Assembly (NCBI RefSeq): GCF_019880545.1 | Contig: NZ_JAINVW010000002.1 | Location: 1 to 64,000, forward strand | Length of the DNA stretch: 64,000 bases | Origin: Flagellimonas meishanensis | GTDB taxonomy: Bacteria > Bacteroidota > Bacteroidia > Flavobacteriales > Flavobacteriaceae | Reading direction: 5' to 3' | In this document: in pieces, positions 44,773 to 53,588 of the stretch | How the letters are laid out: each line of letters begins with the position of its first letter | Position numbering within the stretch: position 1 is the stretch's first letter | The notes under the pieces: generated by a model | The model's database searches: none | The model's input: only the letters and a program-made list of their open reading frames with translations | What the model was told of the DNA's origin: nothing | Program-made: the position numbers and the translations under genes

Positions 44773-44983
44773 CTTGGGCATGGAAATGTTGTGAAGAAAA
44801 GAAAGCTTTTGTGTTGGAGCAACTTCAGATTAGCCTACTTTGAACATTTTGGACTTTTTAAAACTACGCATAAGTTATTCAAGATAAGTCCTAGAGCTAA
44901 GTTCTTACCGAAGAAAAGAAGAAACCCTCGGAAGCAAGAGCAACAATGTATTGAGGTAAGGCTTTGCTATTCAAAGTGGTCTA

Positions 44984-45008
44984 CTTGCCCTTAATAGATA
45001 AGGGCAAG
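44984..45008. terminator. Strong hairpin after the amylase gene
   Basis: CTTGCCCTTA and TAAGGGCAAG form a perfect 10-bp stem with a 5-base loop, 31 bases beyond the amylase stop. No T-tract follows, so it may act as a 3' RNA-stabilising structure or a Rho-assisted end for the susCDE-amylase transcript. Confidence 0.6.
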
Positions 45009-45038
45009 CAATTATCACCACCTAAAACTAACTCAACT

Positions 45039-46472
45039 TTATTTTACAGACCAAACGGCATAGCCGTTGGCAGGAGCCTTTAATGATACCACACCGTTTG
45101 CATCAGTGGAAAGCGAAGTTGTAATTCCTCCGATATAGTCATGCAGGTCCTCATTGGACCAATGTGTTGTTACCTCCCTATTCAATTCAAGTCCATTTCG
45201 ATTGATGTAAAGTACCAGTCCTGGATTATCAGCATTCCCCTTTCTAGCAGCTATGTATTCATCACCATCGGCGTATAAAACTTCCACTTCGCCTGAGGCT
45301 ATGGTTCGGTTGATCAAGATGAGTTGATTCAACTTTTCCTTAAATTCCTCATTTTCATAATCCAGGTAAAAAATTGTGGGATATCCCGGATGTGTAAGAA
45401 TATAAGCGTAGGCGTAAAGTTTGTATTCTTCTGCTATGACCGGCTCCCTATCGGTGTCGTGATTCGCAACAAAGGTTACCGATTCGTTGGGGTTGGTCTT
45501 CCAAAGCATGTCCCCATTTTGTAGGATGGTAAGATCATTACGCTCGAAAGCATCTCTCATTTGAAACAGACAAGGAAAATCAAACGCATTAATTTCAGCG
45601 CTTGACACCCAATCACGCACCAAATTTGCATTGCCATCAAAGAATTCGCCCACGGACCAACCGCCGACTTCGTCTACCCAAGCGGCCACGAATTCTGGAC
45701 TGAAACTTTTTACATAATCAAATCGCCAACCGTCAAAACCCACGGTGTTCTTGTAGTACTTGGCAACGGAATTGTCAAATTTCCACAACCAGTTCTGTAC
45801 ATTATCCTGAAGATGGCAGAGGTCTTGTTCTTCAAAAAATAGGGCTTCCTCGTCGTTGTTGTGAATACTATTTGGATGATAGTCCTCAAAACTCCTATTG
45901 AACATCCCCGAAGCATTCCCATTCATTTCGTTGAACAAGGTGAACGTATCCTTGCCACGGTACGGATTGAACTCTGGCCCTCCACCGCTGTTATGCCCCA
46001 TTACAATATCGGCGATGACCTCAATATTGTTCTCATGGGCCTTGGAAATTAGGTTATCCAGTTCTTCCCGGGAACCGAAACGGGTCTCGGTTGTCCCATG
46101 TTGAAAATATTCACCTAGGTCATAATAGTCCGAAGGGTCATAACCCATTGAAAAGCCACCAGATTGTCCCTTTGAGACAGGGGGCAACCATATTCTATCG
46201 ATACCTGCAGCAGCCCATTCATCGGTCTTGTCGGCAATAAGGTCCCACCAATCAAAACGAGGTTCCACATCCCAATAAAAAGCTTGCATCAGGACCCCAT
46301 TTCCATTTAGGAAAGCCGTAAGATCTTGCCCCTCGGATATCTCCTCTGCCGCAGTGGTATTTTCCACTAGACCGGAAGGTTGATCAAAAACATCGGAACA
46401 GGACCAGTGGAAAACGAGTCCAGAACCTACAAACAAGAGGGCTAAGGCCTTTTTCATATTTTTAATTTTCAT
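45039..46472 (-). CDS. GH13 alpha-amylase lipoprotein
   Basis: Starch-cleaving enzyme of 477 residues. The signal peptide ends in HWSC (Cys25), followed by SDVFD; the lipobox is relaxed, as often in Bacteroidota. The GH13 barrel contains VIADIVMGHN (region I), GWRFDYVKSF with nucleophile D252 (II), WSVGEFFDG with acid/base E276 (III) and FVANHDTDRE with D339 (IV). This set of regions resembles the archaeal/plant-type alpha-amylase subfamilies. A C-terminal beta-sandwich domain completes the protein. It is the last gene of the susC-susD-susE-amylase operon and corresponds in position to SusG: a cell-surface amylase feeding the SusCD transporter. A second ATG five codons in is an equally good start. 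Confidence 0.9.
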   Translation of the reverse strand: MKIKNMKKALALLFVGSGLVFHWSCSDVFDQPSGLVENTTAAEEISEGQDLTAFLNGNGVLMQAFYWDVEPRFDWWDLIADKTDEWAAAGIDRIWLPPVSKGQSGGFSMGYDPSDYYDLGEYFQHGTTETRFGSREELDNLISKAHENNIEVIADIVMGHNSGGGPEFNPYRGKDTFTLFNEMNGNASGMFNRSFEDYHPNSIHNNDEEALFFEEQDLCHLQDNVQNWLWKFDNSVAKYYKNTVGFDGWRFDYVKSFSPEFVAAWVDEVGGWSVGEFFDGNANLVRDWVSSAEINAFDFPCLFQMRDAFERNDLTILQNGDMLWKTNPNESVTFVANHDTDREPVIAEEYKLYAYAYILTHPGYPTIFYLDYENEEFKEKLNQLILINRTIASGEVEVLYADGDEYIAARKGNADNPGLVLYINRNGLELNREVTTHWSNEDLHDYIGGITTSLSTDANGVVSLKAPANGYAVWSVK

Positions 46473-46519
46473 CGTTTAATCAGTTTCCATTTGACTTATT
46501 GGACAAATCAATTTTGGCA

Positions 46520-47647
46520 TTAGTTCTTAGGAACCAAAATGTAACGGCCATCAAGGTCATTGAACCAAATATCATATGTTCCGGCGGCAACTGGGATATT
46601 TGGCCCATCTTGGGTTCCGACACCCGAAATAGCCGTGTCTCCTCCCCAGTTTACTCCCCAGTCATCTTCGGCCCGGAATTTCATTTCTCCATCAAACAAA
46701 GTAACATCGGCAGCAAACCAGATGTGTGTATCAAAAGAAGATTGTGTGAAATCCAAATCGGAATTCCATCCGGTATCATCACCAGTTGTTGCAGAGCCAA
46801 TGTAACCTACTGTGGTGTAGTCGGCAGCCCCAGAAGCATCAAAGGCTTCAAAACTGAAAACTGCATCTTCAAGGTTTATCTGGAAGGAATAAAATCCATC
46901 TGCCCCATTTGAGAAAGCGCCTGGGTCGCTCCCCGTTCCGTCGTTTACTTCAACCGTGTTGCCACCATTGGTTCCCCATTGGGGTTGCCACTGACCCAGT
47001 ATTTCCAATATTTTAAATTCACCCGCTGCAAAAAAGCCAGTATAGTTATATATATTTTCATTGTCCGGAGCTCTAAAAAGAATCTGGTTATTGTTGTTGT
47101 TCTCCCAACCAGAGATGGTGGCAGGCCCTACGAAGAACAGCTCCTTAAGCGGAACAAAGGTTTCAAGTTCGAAAGGTACAACGTTGAAGCTGATGACACC
47201 GGACTCCATGGACATCGAACTTCCCAATGAAGCTACAACCTTGGCTTCCAGTTCCACGGGAATGGTATTGTCCTCAGCATCTTTGGTGACTGGTTGATTG
47301 AATGTGCTTTGCAGCAAGTTGTTCAATTCCCCAACGGTAATGGATGTAAAGGTATTAGTGGTTACACCAAAGCTGTAAGGGGTAGCGAACTCATTTCCGG
47401 ACAATCCCAATAACAGTTCATAATTCTCCACGGTTGTGACATCAAAATCCGCCGGGGACCATGTAAAAGTAACGGCTATATTGGATGATGTTTCTTCTGT
47501 CAATACTATGGTGCTTCCGTTTAGTTCAGAGGACAGGGCGGGTGGTGCTACCACAGACGCCACTTCCACGGGATCATCCTCCTCACACGCAAGGAAGGAG
47601 AATATTACAATAAATGTCAATAGTTTTGCTAAGTATTTCATCTTCAT
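46520..47647 (-). CDS. susE: SusE/SusF-like starch-binding surface lipoprotein
   Basis: Surface glycan-binding lipoprotein of 375 residues. The signal peptide ends FSFLAC (Cys21) and is followed by EEDDPVE, a strong acidic surface-export signal. The N-terminal SusE domain (about 35-170) is Ig/FnIII-like with TIVLTEETSSNIAVTFTWSPAD (split at VTFTWSPAD). The C-terminal 200 residues form SusF/E-type carbohydrate-binding modules: FVGPATISGWENNN and AGTYDIWFNDLDGRYILV, plus tryptophans that could stack on maltose helices. The longer frame starts at TTG; ATG 47647 is preferred, with ATG 47641 also possible. It lies 12 bases downstream of susD. Confidence 0.85.
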   Translation of the reverse strand: MKMKYLAKLLTFIVIFSFLACEEDDPVEVASVVAPPALSSELNGSTIVLTEETSSNIAVTFTWSPADFDVTTVENYELLLGLSGNEFATPYSFGVTTNTFTSITVGELNNLLQSTFNQPVTKDAEDNTIPVELEAKVVASLGSSMSMESGVISFNVVPFELETFVPLKELFFVGPATISGWENNNNNQILFRAPDNENIYNYTGFFAAGEFKILEILGQWQPQWGTNGGNTVEVNDGTGSDPGAFSNGADGFYSFQINLEDAVFSFEAFDASGAADYTTVGYIGSATTGDDTGWNSDLDFTQSSFDTHIWFAADVTLFDGEMKFRAEDDWGVNWGGDTAISGVGTQDGPNIPVAAGTYDIWFNDLDGRYILVPKN

Positions 47648-47659
47648 AAACAATTTAAA

Positions 47660-49273
47660 TTAATAACCTGGATTTTGATCTAAGTTGGGATTGGCATTCA
47701 AATCTCCCGATGGTAACGGGAAAATTTTCAGATGATCAGGGATGGATGTACCATTTTCAATTCCACCCTTCCAATCCCATACGTACGTGTTTCCGGTGTA
47801 TTGCTGGAAACGTATTAAGTCTGTTCTTCGATAGCCTTCCCATCCAAGTTCCCTGCCCCTTTCATCCAAGATAAACTGAAGGTCCAAGGAGGTGACATTG
47901 CCCGAGGTATCTCCATAGGCTCTTTGCCTTATTTGGTTTACATAACCCAGTGCCGTGGCCTCATCACCGCCACCTCCTCTTAAGAAGGCCTCGGCGTACA
48001 TAAGGTAGACATCGGCAAGTCGAAACAGTGGCAAATCGATATCTGGATAGGTATTGTCTTGTCCTGGTGCTCCTGAGGAAGTTAGGTTTCTGAACTTTGT
48101 ATAGCCAAAACCTTCCTGAAAATCACTTCCAGTGGGCGGGGAGGTGAGTTCCAGAGAATGTCCATCCTTAAAGAAAAAGGAGGCTCTTATGTCTGGACTG
48201 TCCTGAAAAGGGTCGTCTCCCGGGAATTCGAATAGCCTTACAAAACTTTCTTTGCAGGTCAAAGCGGCGAAACCGCCTGTATTGGCTCCAAAATCCCCAG
48301 ATGCATTGATGTTGGCATCCAAAGTTCCATTTACCAAAATGAACATATAGCCAAAGGATTGTGTTTCTATCCCATCATGTGTAATAGGAAAAATAATCCC
48401 TTGTGCGGTGTTATTGTCGGCAAGGAACAATTCATTGTAATTGGGATGAAGCACATATCCTGCATCAATAACCCTGTTGCAAAAGTTTAAGCAATCACTG
48501 TAACGATCTTCTCCTATGTAGACTTCAGCATTTAAGTAGAGTCGTGCAAGTAATGTCCAGGCCGCTGCTTGATCTGCCCTCCCGTATCCATTTTGCCTTG
48601 CAGGAACCAATAGGTCGGCTATCTCAAGCAATTCAGCCTCGATAAAGCTGAATAAATCATCAGCATTTGTTTGTTCGGGAAAGAAAGCACCTGGTAGGTT
48701 TTCCTCGGTCACGAAGGGAACATTGCCCCCAAACAGTTCCAGTGCATGATAGTAGCTAAGGGCCCTTAAAAACCTCGCTTCTGCGCGATAGAAAGCAACA
48801 TCGGCTTGGACATCAGCAGGTACGTTTCGGCTGTCCAATGTAGACTGTGTGGTTTGTCTTAAAAATTCATTTACCTGTGTTACCTGAAAAATGATGCGGT
48901 TGTATACAACGGAAATCACATCATTGTCAGGTGTCCAGGTGTTGATCAAAAGTTCTCTCACCCCAGCATCATCATAACGCCATTTTACAGCATCTGCGGT
49001 AAGTTCATTAAGATAAAAATAGGTTCTGGTATACTGTGAATTACCTTCATCAAAACCGATAAGGTCCCCTTGTCCCGATGGGCCCTGCTGTCCGGTTACT
49101 GAGTAACCCGCATATATTTTGGCCAAGAACTGCAAATAGCTTTCTGGGTCTTCAAAGGCATTTTCAGAGTTGACATTGTTCGTCGCAATGTTATCCAAAT
49201 CATCGGTGCAACCAAAAAGGCCCAAACCGAATGCAAGAATAAAAATGAGCTTGTATATTTTATTGATTTTCAT
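47660..49273 (-). CDS. susD: SusD-family starch-binding outer-membrane lipoprotein
   Basis: Surface lid protein of the SusCD glycan importer, 537 residues. The signal peptide ends LGLFGC (Cys22) and is followed by TDDLDN. The RagB/SusD helical core shows EARFLRALSYYHALELFGGNVPFV (split at RALSYYHALELFGG), the family hallmark, and FRLADVYLMYAEAFLRGGG with the conserved YAEA. The C-terminus has LDERGRELGWEGYRRTDLIRF, another hallmark. It closes over the SusC barrel and delivers malto-oligosaccharides. It starts 10 bases after the susC stop and continues into susE and an amylase gene. Confidence 0.95.
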   Translation of the reverse strand: MKINKIYKLIFILAFGLGLFGCTDDLDNIATNNVNSENAFEDPESYLQFLAKIYAGYSVTGQQGPSGQGDLIGFDEGNSQYTRTYFYLNELTADAVKWRYDDAGVRELLINTWTPDNDVISVVYNRIIFQVTQVNEFLRQTTQSTLDSRNVPADVQADVAFYRAEARFLRALSYYHALELFGGNVPFVTEENLPGAFFPEQTNADDLFSFIEAELLEIADLLVPARQNGYGRADQAAAWTLLARLYLNAEVYIGEDRYSDCLNFCNRVIDAGYVLHPNYNELFLADNNTAQGIIFPITHDGIETQSFGYMFILVNGTLDANINASGDFGANTGGFAALTCKESFVRLFEFPGDDPFQDSPDIRASFFFKDGHSLELTSPPTGSDFQEGFGYTKFRNLTSSGAPGQDNTYPDIDLPLFRLADVYLMYAEAFLRGGGGDEATALGYVNQIRQRAYGDTSGNVTSLDLQFILDERGRELGWEGYRRTDLIRFQQYTGNTYVWDWKGGIENGTSIPDHLKIFPLPSGDLNANPNLDQNPGY

Positions 49274-49283
49274 CTCTTTGATT

Positions 49284-52262
49284 TTAAAAGTCCAATGACA
49301 ATCCTACTTGTACGGTAAAGGGTCTAGGATAAATATTGTTGTCAATTCCGTTGGTTATTTCCGGATCCAGACCGTCATATTCCGTAATTAGGAAAACATT
49401 CTGTAAAGTACTGAAAATGCGCATTCTTGTATCCTCTTTCCATAGCTTGTTAATGGTATAACCCAGGGTCATGTTGTCCATTCGAATAAAGGATGCATCA
49501 CGTACATAATAGTCCGAAAATGTTATCTGATTATTGGTCCCTTGAAAGTTCGATTGTAAAACCGAGGTGGCCACATTTCTTAGGTCCTGACCAATGTTCA
49601 GATTTCTATAATTACCACGGTTAAGGTCAATACCATTATAATTATAATTACCATAATTGGCACGGGCCGAAAAGCTAAAGTCCCACTGCTTATAATTAAA
49701 TCTACTGTTCAAGCCAAAGATTGCCAATGGGGCCGCTTGCTTGTATGGTCTTCTATCCAAATCATTGATTATGTTATCGTTGTTCAAGTCTCTTACGGTA
49801 CCTTCAATGGGCACCCCCTGTTCATCATAGATCTGTTCAAAGACAAAGTAGCTTCTGGTGGGTTCACCGACCAGATGCCATTGTGCACCGTCATCTCCGC
49901 CAATACCTATCAGAGAGGTTCCGCTTACGGGAATACCGCTTCCGGGATTATTGCCGGTTAAAAACAGGCGCTCAACTTGATTATCATTATATGCAAAATT
50001 GAAACCGAGATGCCATGAAAAATCATCTCTTTCGAAAATAGCGGCATTCAAGAAAAACTCCACCCCTTTGTTGGTAAGGCTTCCGATGTTTGTGGGGAGA
50101 CGGTTTGTAAGGTTACTGCCTGCCGCAACATTGACCGTACTCAACAAATCTTCCGTCTCACGGTAATATGCCTCTATGGCTCCATTTATACGGTTGTTGA
50201 AGAGGCCGAAGTCCAAACCAATATTGTAGGTTGTGGTCTCTTCCCATTTAATGTTCGCATCAAAAGGTTGTGCCCGAATGGTGGTAATGAAGACAGGGTT
50301 GCCGTTGGCATCTTGACCCAATTGTGTGGATGCCCCATTTTCACTGGGAGCAAACTGGGGTAAAAAGGGTTGGGTATCGGTTCCTTGAAGCACATCCTGC
50401 TGCCCGGTTATACCCCAACCCAACCTTAGCTTTAAATTGGAGAGCGTTTTAGAGTTGGCCAGGAAATCCTCCTCGGTAATGTTCCATGCCAAGGCAGCAG
50501 CTGGGAAATTACCCCATCTATTATCACCTCCAAATCGAGAAGAACCGTCCCTTCTGTAAGTGAGTGTCAATAGATATCGGTCCTTTAAGGTATAGTTGAA
50601 CCTTCCGAAGAATGATTGCAGGTTACTTTCCAAAATGGTGTTGATAATCAGAGGGTCTCCGACACCATCTCCACGTAAATCCACACTCATTCTATCTTCA
50701 TAAAAATTTTGATAGGAATAACCTGCTGTAAAGTCAAGTCGGGAGTCGATCTTATCAAATTCTTTGGCATACTTTAAATAGAAGTCCATGAGTTTGTTCT
50801 CTTCATCCTGCTCAAAAGTTCTGATTCGACCGTCCACGATGGCCTGGGCAGCCAAAGTTGGAGGTTGATTATCCGTACCGTCGCCCATGGATTTATCAAT
50901 TCCCAGGTTCAAGGTCGCTGTAATATCTGGAAAGAAATGCAGTTGATAATCAAACTTCGCGTTCCCGACAAATCTTCTTGCAATGGCACCGTTGTCCCGA
51001 AGTTGCAGAAGTGCAAGAGGATTGTTTATGGTATTGGTGGTCGCGGTTCCATCATTTTCATAGTAATCAAAAAATCCCCCTGGAAGGGATGCATCAAAAA
51101 CTGGTTGGGTTGGGTCAAATTCCAAAGCGCTGCCAATGGCACCGGTATCGGCAAAGTTGTTTTCCACATAAGAGCCCCTACCGTTAATTTCTATCTTGAG
51201 TTTATCATCGAATAGTCGTGGTGTAACATTAAGGGAGAGCGTGGTACGTTCCAAAGCCTCAGTTTTTAGAATTCCATCTTGTTGTGTATATCCTATGGAG
51301 GCCCGGAAGGGTATGCCTTTAATACCTCCACTCACGCTAAAATTGGTGTCGGTTCCCAAAGCTGATGAAAAGATTTGCTCTTGCCAGTTGGTATTTGCCG
51401 GCCCAAGATCTTCAACACGGTTAGGCAAGCGCTGTCCAATAAGTTCTCTATAATCCTCGGCACCGAAAACACCTATGACCTCTTTAATGGTACTTGCGGA
51501 AGCAGAGGTGTTCAATGAAAATTTTAGATCTCCAGTGGCTCCCTTTTTGGTGGTGATGATGATTACCCCGTTAGAAGCCCTTGAGCCGTAGATTGCCGTG
51601 GCAGAGGCATCCTTAAGAATGGAAAAAGAGGCAATATCGTTGGGGTTAACGAAATCAAAAACGTTTCGTGAGCCGGAATTACGTTGTTCATCGGCCCCAG
51701 GGCTGTCCAATGGAACACCATCTACGATGATCAAGGGGTCATTACTGGCGTCCAAGGAGGACCCTCCCCGTATACGTATTTGACTTCCACTTCCGGGTGC
51801 ACCCCCATTGGTCGTAATGTTTACACCTGCAGCCTTACCTACTAAAAGATCTTGTGGTGAAGCAATGAAACCTTGGTTCAGCTCTTCCTCAGTTACCCCG
51901 ATCACGGAACCAGTTGCATCTTTTTTGGTGGTGGTGCCATAACCAATGATTACAATCTCATCCAGTTGCTGTGCATCTTCAACGAGAGTCGCGTTCAATG
52001 TGGGTCCAGAAACGGTAAGTTCCAAAACTTGGTAACCCACATAGGAAAATTGCAGGATATCTCCAATGCTGGCAGCTATCTGATAATTTCCGTCAAAATC
52101 TGTACTAGTACCCGTGGAAGTTCCCTTGATAATAATTGTGGCACCGGGCAGGGGAGACCCTGTGGTCTGCTCAGTGACCGTTCCACCAACTGTGATTTGT
52201 GCAAAAATCATCACGGGAAAAACAAATAGGATAACTAGAAGAAACTTTTGTACTATTTTCAT
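49284..52262 (-). CDS. susC: SusC-family TonB-dependent outer-membrane transporter
   Basis: TonB-dependent receptor of 992 residues that imports oligosaccharides across the outer membrane. A 21-residue signal peptide is followed by a carboxypeptidase-D-like domain (TVGGTVTEQTTGSPLPGATI), then the SusC motif and plug: LDEIVIIGYGTTTKKDATGS, IRIRGGSSLDASNDPLIIVDG, VNPNDIASFSILKDASATAIY and GSRASNGVIIITTKKG. A 22-strand barrel fills the rest and ends VQVGLSLDF with the aromatic last residue needed for outer-membrane insertion. It is the first gene of the alpha-glucan operon. Substrate (maltodextrin/starch) is inferred from the two GH13 enzymes and SusE next to it. Confidence 0.96.
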   Translation of the reverse strand: MKIVQKFLLVILFVFPVMIFAQITVGGTVTEQTTGSPLPGATIIIKGTSTGTSTDFDGNYQIAASIGDILQFSYVGYQVLELTVSGPTLNATLVEDAQQLDEIVIIGYGTTTKKDATGSVIGVTEEELNQGFIASPQDLLVGKAAGVNITTNGGAPGSGSQIRIRGGSSLDASNDPLIIVDGVPLDSPGADEQRNSGSRNVFDFVNPNDIASFSILKDASATAIYGSRASNGVIIITTKKGATGDLKFSLNTSASASTIKEVIGVFGAEDYRELIGQRLPNRVEDLGPANTNWQEQIFSSALGTDTNFSVSGGIKGIPFRASIGYTQQDGILKTEALERTTLSLNVTPRLFDDKLKIEINGRGSYVENNFADTGAIGSALEFDPTQPVFDASLPGGFFDYYENDGTATTNTINNPLALLQLRDNGAIARRFVGNAKFDYQLHFFPDITATLNLGIDKSMGDGTDNQPPTLAAQAIVDGRIRTFEQDEENKLMDFYLKYAKEFDKIDSRLDFTAGYSYQNFYEDRMSVDLRGDGVGDPLIINTILESNLQSFFGRFNYTLKDRYLLTLTYRRDGSSRFGGDNRWGNFPAAALAWNITEEDFLANSKTLSNLKLRLGWGITGQQDVLQGTDTQPFLPQFAPSENGASTQLGQDANGNPVFITTIRAQPFDANIKWEETTTYNIGLDFGLFNNRINGAIEAYYRETEDLLSTVNVAAGSNLTNRLPTNIGSLTNKGVEFFLNAAIFERDDFSWHLGFNFAYNDNQVERLFLTGNNPGSGIPVSGTSLIGIGGDDGAQWHLVGEPTRSYFVFEQIYDEQGVPIEGTVRDLNNDNIINDLDRRPYKQAAPLAIFGLNSRFNYKQWDFSFSARANYGNYNYNGIDLNRGNYRNLNIGQDLRNVATSVLQSNFQGTNNQITFSDYYVRDASFIRMDNMTLGYTINKLWKEDTRMRIFSTLQNVFLITEYDGLDPEITNGIDNNIYPRPFTVQVGLSLDF

Positions 52263-52342
52263 AAAGTTTTTTAGCTATTGCTTATTTGGTTATTGTTAAA
52301 GCATTGTTAAGAATCCCTGAAAAGTATGTAATTTTTATATTA

Positions 52343-52350
52343 CAAAATTT
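52343..52350 (-). promoter_or_regulatory. Probable -7 element of the susC operon
   Basis: The minus strand reads AAATTTTG, one mismatch from TAnnTTTG. It would give a leader of about 76 bases. The overlapping sequence ACAAAATTTGT is a near-perfect palindrome and could also be a protein-binding site. Confidence 0.35.
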
Positions 52351-52372
52351 GTTTCTGAAGGGTCCTGGCCAC

Positions 52373-52410
52373 TTACAACGTTTTACGGTTAAAAACTTTT
52401 TGTTGACAAC
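52373..52410. promoter_or_regulatory. Candidate LacI-family operator region
   Basis: Two small dyads lie between the divergent susC and lacI-type genes: ACAACGTTTT around a central CG (about 52374-52383), the layout typical of LacI-family operators, and GTTGACAAC (52402-52410), a perfect 4+1+4 palindrome. Assignment to the adjacent regulator is inference. Confidence 0.35.
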
Positions 52411-52482
52411 TGCTAAAAAAGTGTGCTAAGTAGAAAACAATGATAAACTTTATACTTTTCAATCGCTAAATTCGTATTTGCC

Positions 52483-53544
52483 ATGAAACAAAGAATGACC
52501 CTAAAGAAGATTGCCAGGGAGTTGGGTTTATCTATTTCTACTGTTTCCAAGGCACTTCATAACAATAAGCTGATAAGTCAGGAAAATCGAGATAAAGTGC
52601 AGGCGTTTGCCCAGCATCATAATTATCGTCCCAACAGTATTGCGATAAATCTCAAAAACAGAAAATCAAAAACGATCGGTTTGATCATCCCTGAAATAGT
52701 ACACTATTTTTTTGCCAAGGTGATCAGTGGAATCGAAAAGGTGGCCAACTCAAAAAGTTATAACGTTGTGATTGGACTGTCCAACGAATCCATGGAAAAG
52801 GAGATTATCAACATGGATCTTTTGGCAGATAGCGGTATTGACGGTTTCATTATTTCCCTTTCTAAAGAAACGTTGCTCAACAAAGACTACCACCACCTTA
52901 AAGAATGCATAGACCAAGGTATTCCGGTGGTTATGTTCGATAGGGTGGTGGACGAATTGGATAGTGATAAGGTAATTGTTGACGATAAGGAAGGTGCAAG
53001 AAAAGCCGTTTCGCTCTTATTGAAAACTGGTTGCAAAAAGATTTTGTTGCTCACTACCAAGGATTATATCAATATTGGAAAACTGCGGACCGAAGGATAT
53101 ATTGAAGCGTTGAATGATTTTGGGATAGAGGTGAACGATAATCTTATCGTAAAAGTGGACGATATTGGGGGGATGGATGAGTACCAGGTTTTTCTGGAGG
53201 CGGAGATCAACAAGAAACTGGATGTGATTCCTGATATCGACGGGGTCTTTGCTGTAAATGAAACCTATGCCGTTACCGCTTTGAATGTGGCTCGAATGAG
53301 GGACCTTAAAATTCCCGATGATCTTTCAGTTATAAGTTTTTCCGATGGCATCCTTTCCCAACATTCGCGCCCAAGTCTTACCACGGTAAAGCAGCATGGC
53401 GAAAAAATGGGACAATTGGCTGCAAAAATCTTGATCGATACTTTGGAAGCTGATGAGGACCAATCCATTTTTACCACCCACATTGTTAAAACGGAGTTGG
53501 TTGAGCGTGATTCCACTAAGAAAGGTTTCAGCGGAAATCCTTAA
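52483..53544 (+). CDS. LacI-family transcriptional regulator of the alpha-glucan locus
   Basis: Repressor/activator of 353 residues. The N-terminal helix-turn-helix (TLKKIARELGLSISTVSKAL, residues 4-23) and hinge helix (NSIAINLKNRKSKTIGLIIP, about 46-65) are classical, followed by a periplasmic-binding-protein-like sensor domain with VPVVMFDRVVDEL-type and FSDGILSQHSRPSLTTV segments. It is divergent from susC and 44 bases upstream of a SusA-like GH13, so it most likely controls both sides of the locus in response to maltose or a maltodextrin. In other flavobacteria LacI-type regulators control maltose/starch genes. Confidence 0.9.
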   Translation: MKQRMTLKKIARELGLSISTVSKALHNNKLISQENRDKVQAFAQHHNYRPNSIAINLKNRKSKTIGLIIPEIVHYFFAKVISGIEKVANSKSYNVVIGLSNESMEKEIINMDLLADSGIDGFIISLSKETLLNKDYHHLKECIDQGIPVVMFDRVVDELDSDKVIVDDKEGARKAVSLLLKTGCKKILLLTTKDYINIGKLRTEGYIEALNDFGIEVNDNLIVKVDDIGGMDEYQVFLEAEINKKLDVIPDIDGVFAVNETYAVTALNVARMRDLKIPDDLSVISFSDGILSQHSRPSLTTVKQHGEKMGQLAAKILIDTLEADEDQSIFTTHIVKTELVERDSTKKGFSGNP

Positions 53545-53588
53545 AATTTAGACTTTTTTCAAAGCACATAACGTAAATCAATAAAATT

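Larger units (their letters stand above)
44714..45038. other. Gene-free gap between the Na/Pi transporter and the alpha-glucan locus
   Basis: No protein-coding frame here looks real: a 67-codon frame on the plus strand (44791-44994) is Lys/Arg/Cys-rich with no recognisable fold. The gap holds the -7 element of the transporter gene, two copies of GAAGAAAAGAA (near 44793 and 44911), and a strong hairpin at its right end. Otherwise nothing was found. Confidence 0.5.

Noticed and set aside
44791-44994. 67-codon frame in the gap before the amylase operon
   Set aside because: Lys/Arg/Cys-rich with no similarity to known small proteins, no promoter or start context; treated as non-coding.
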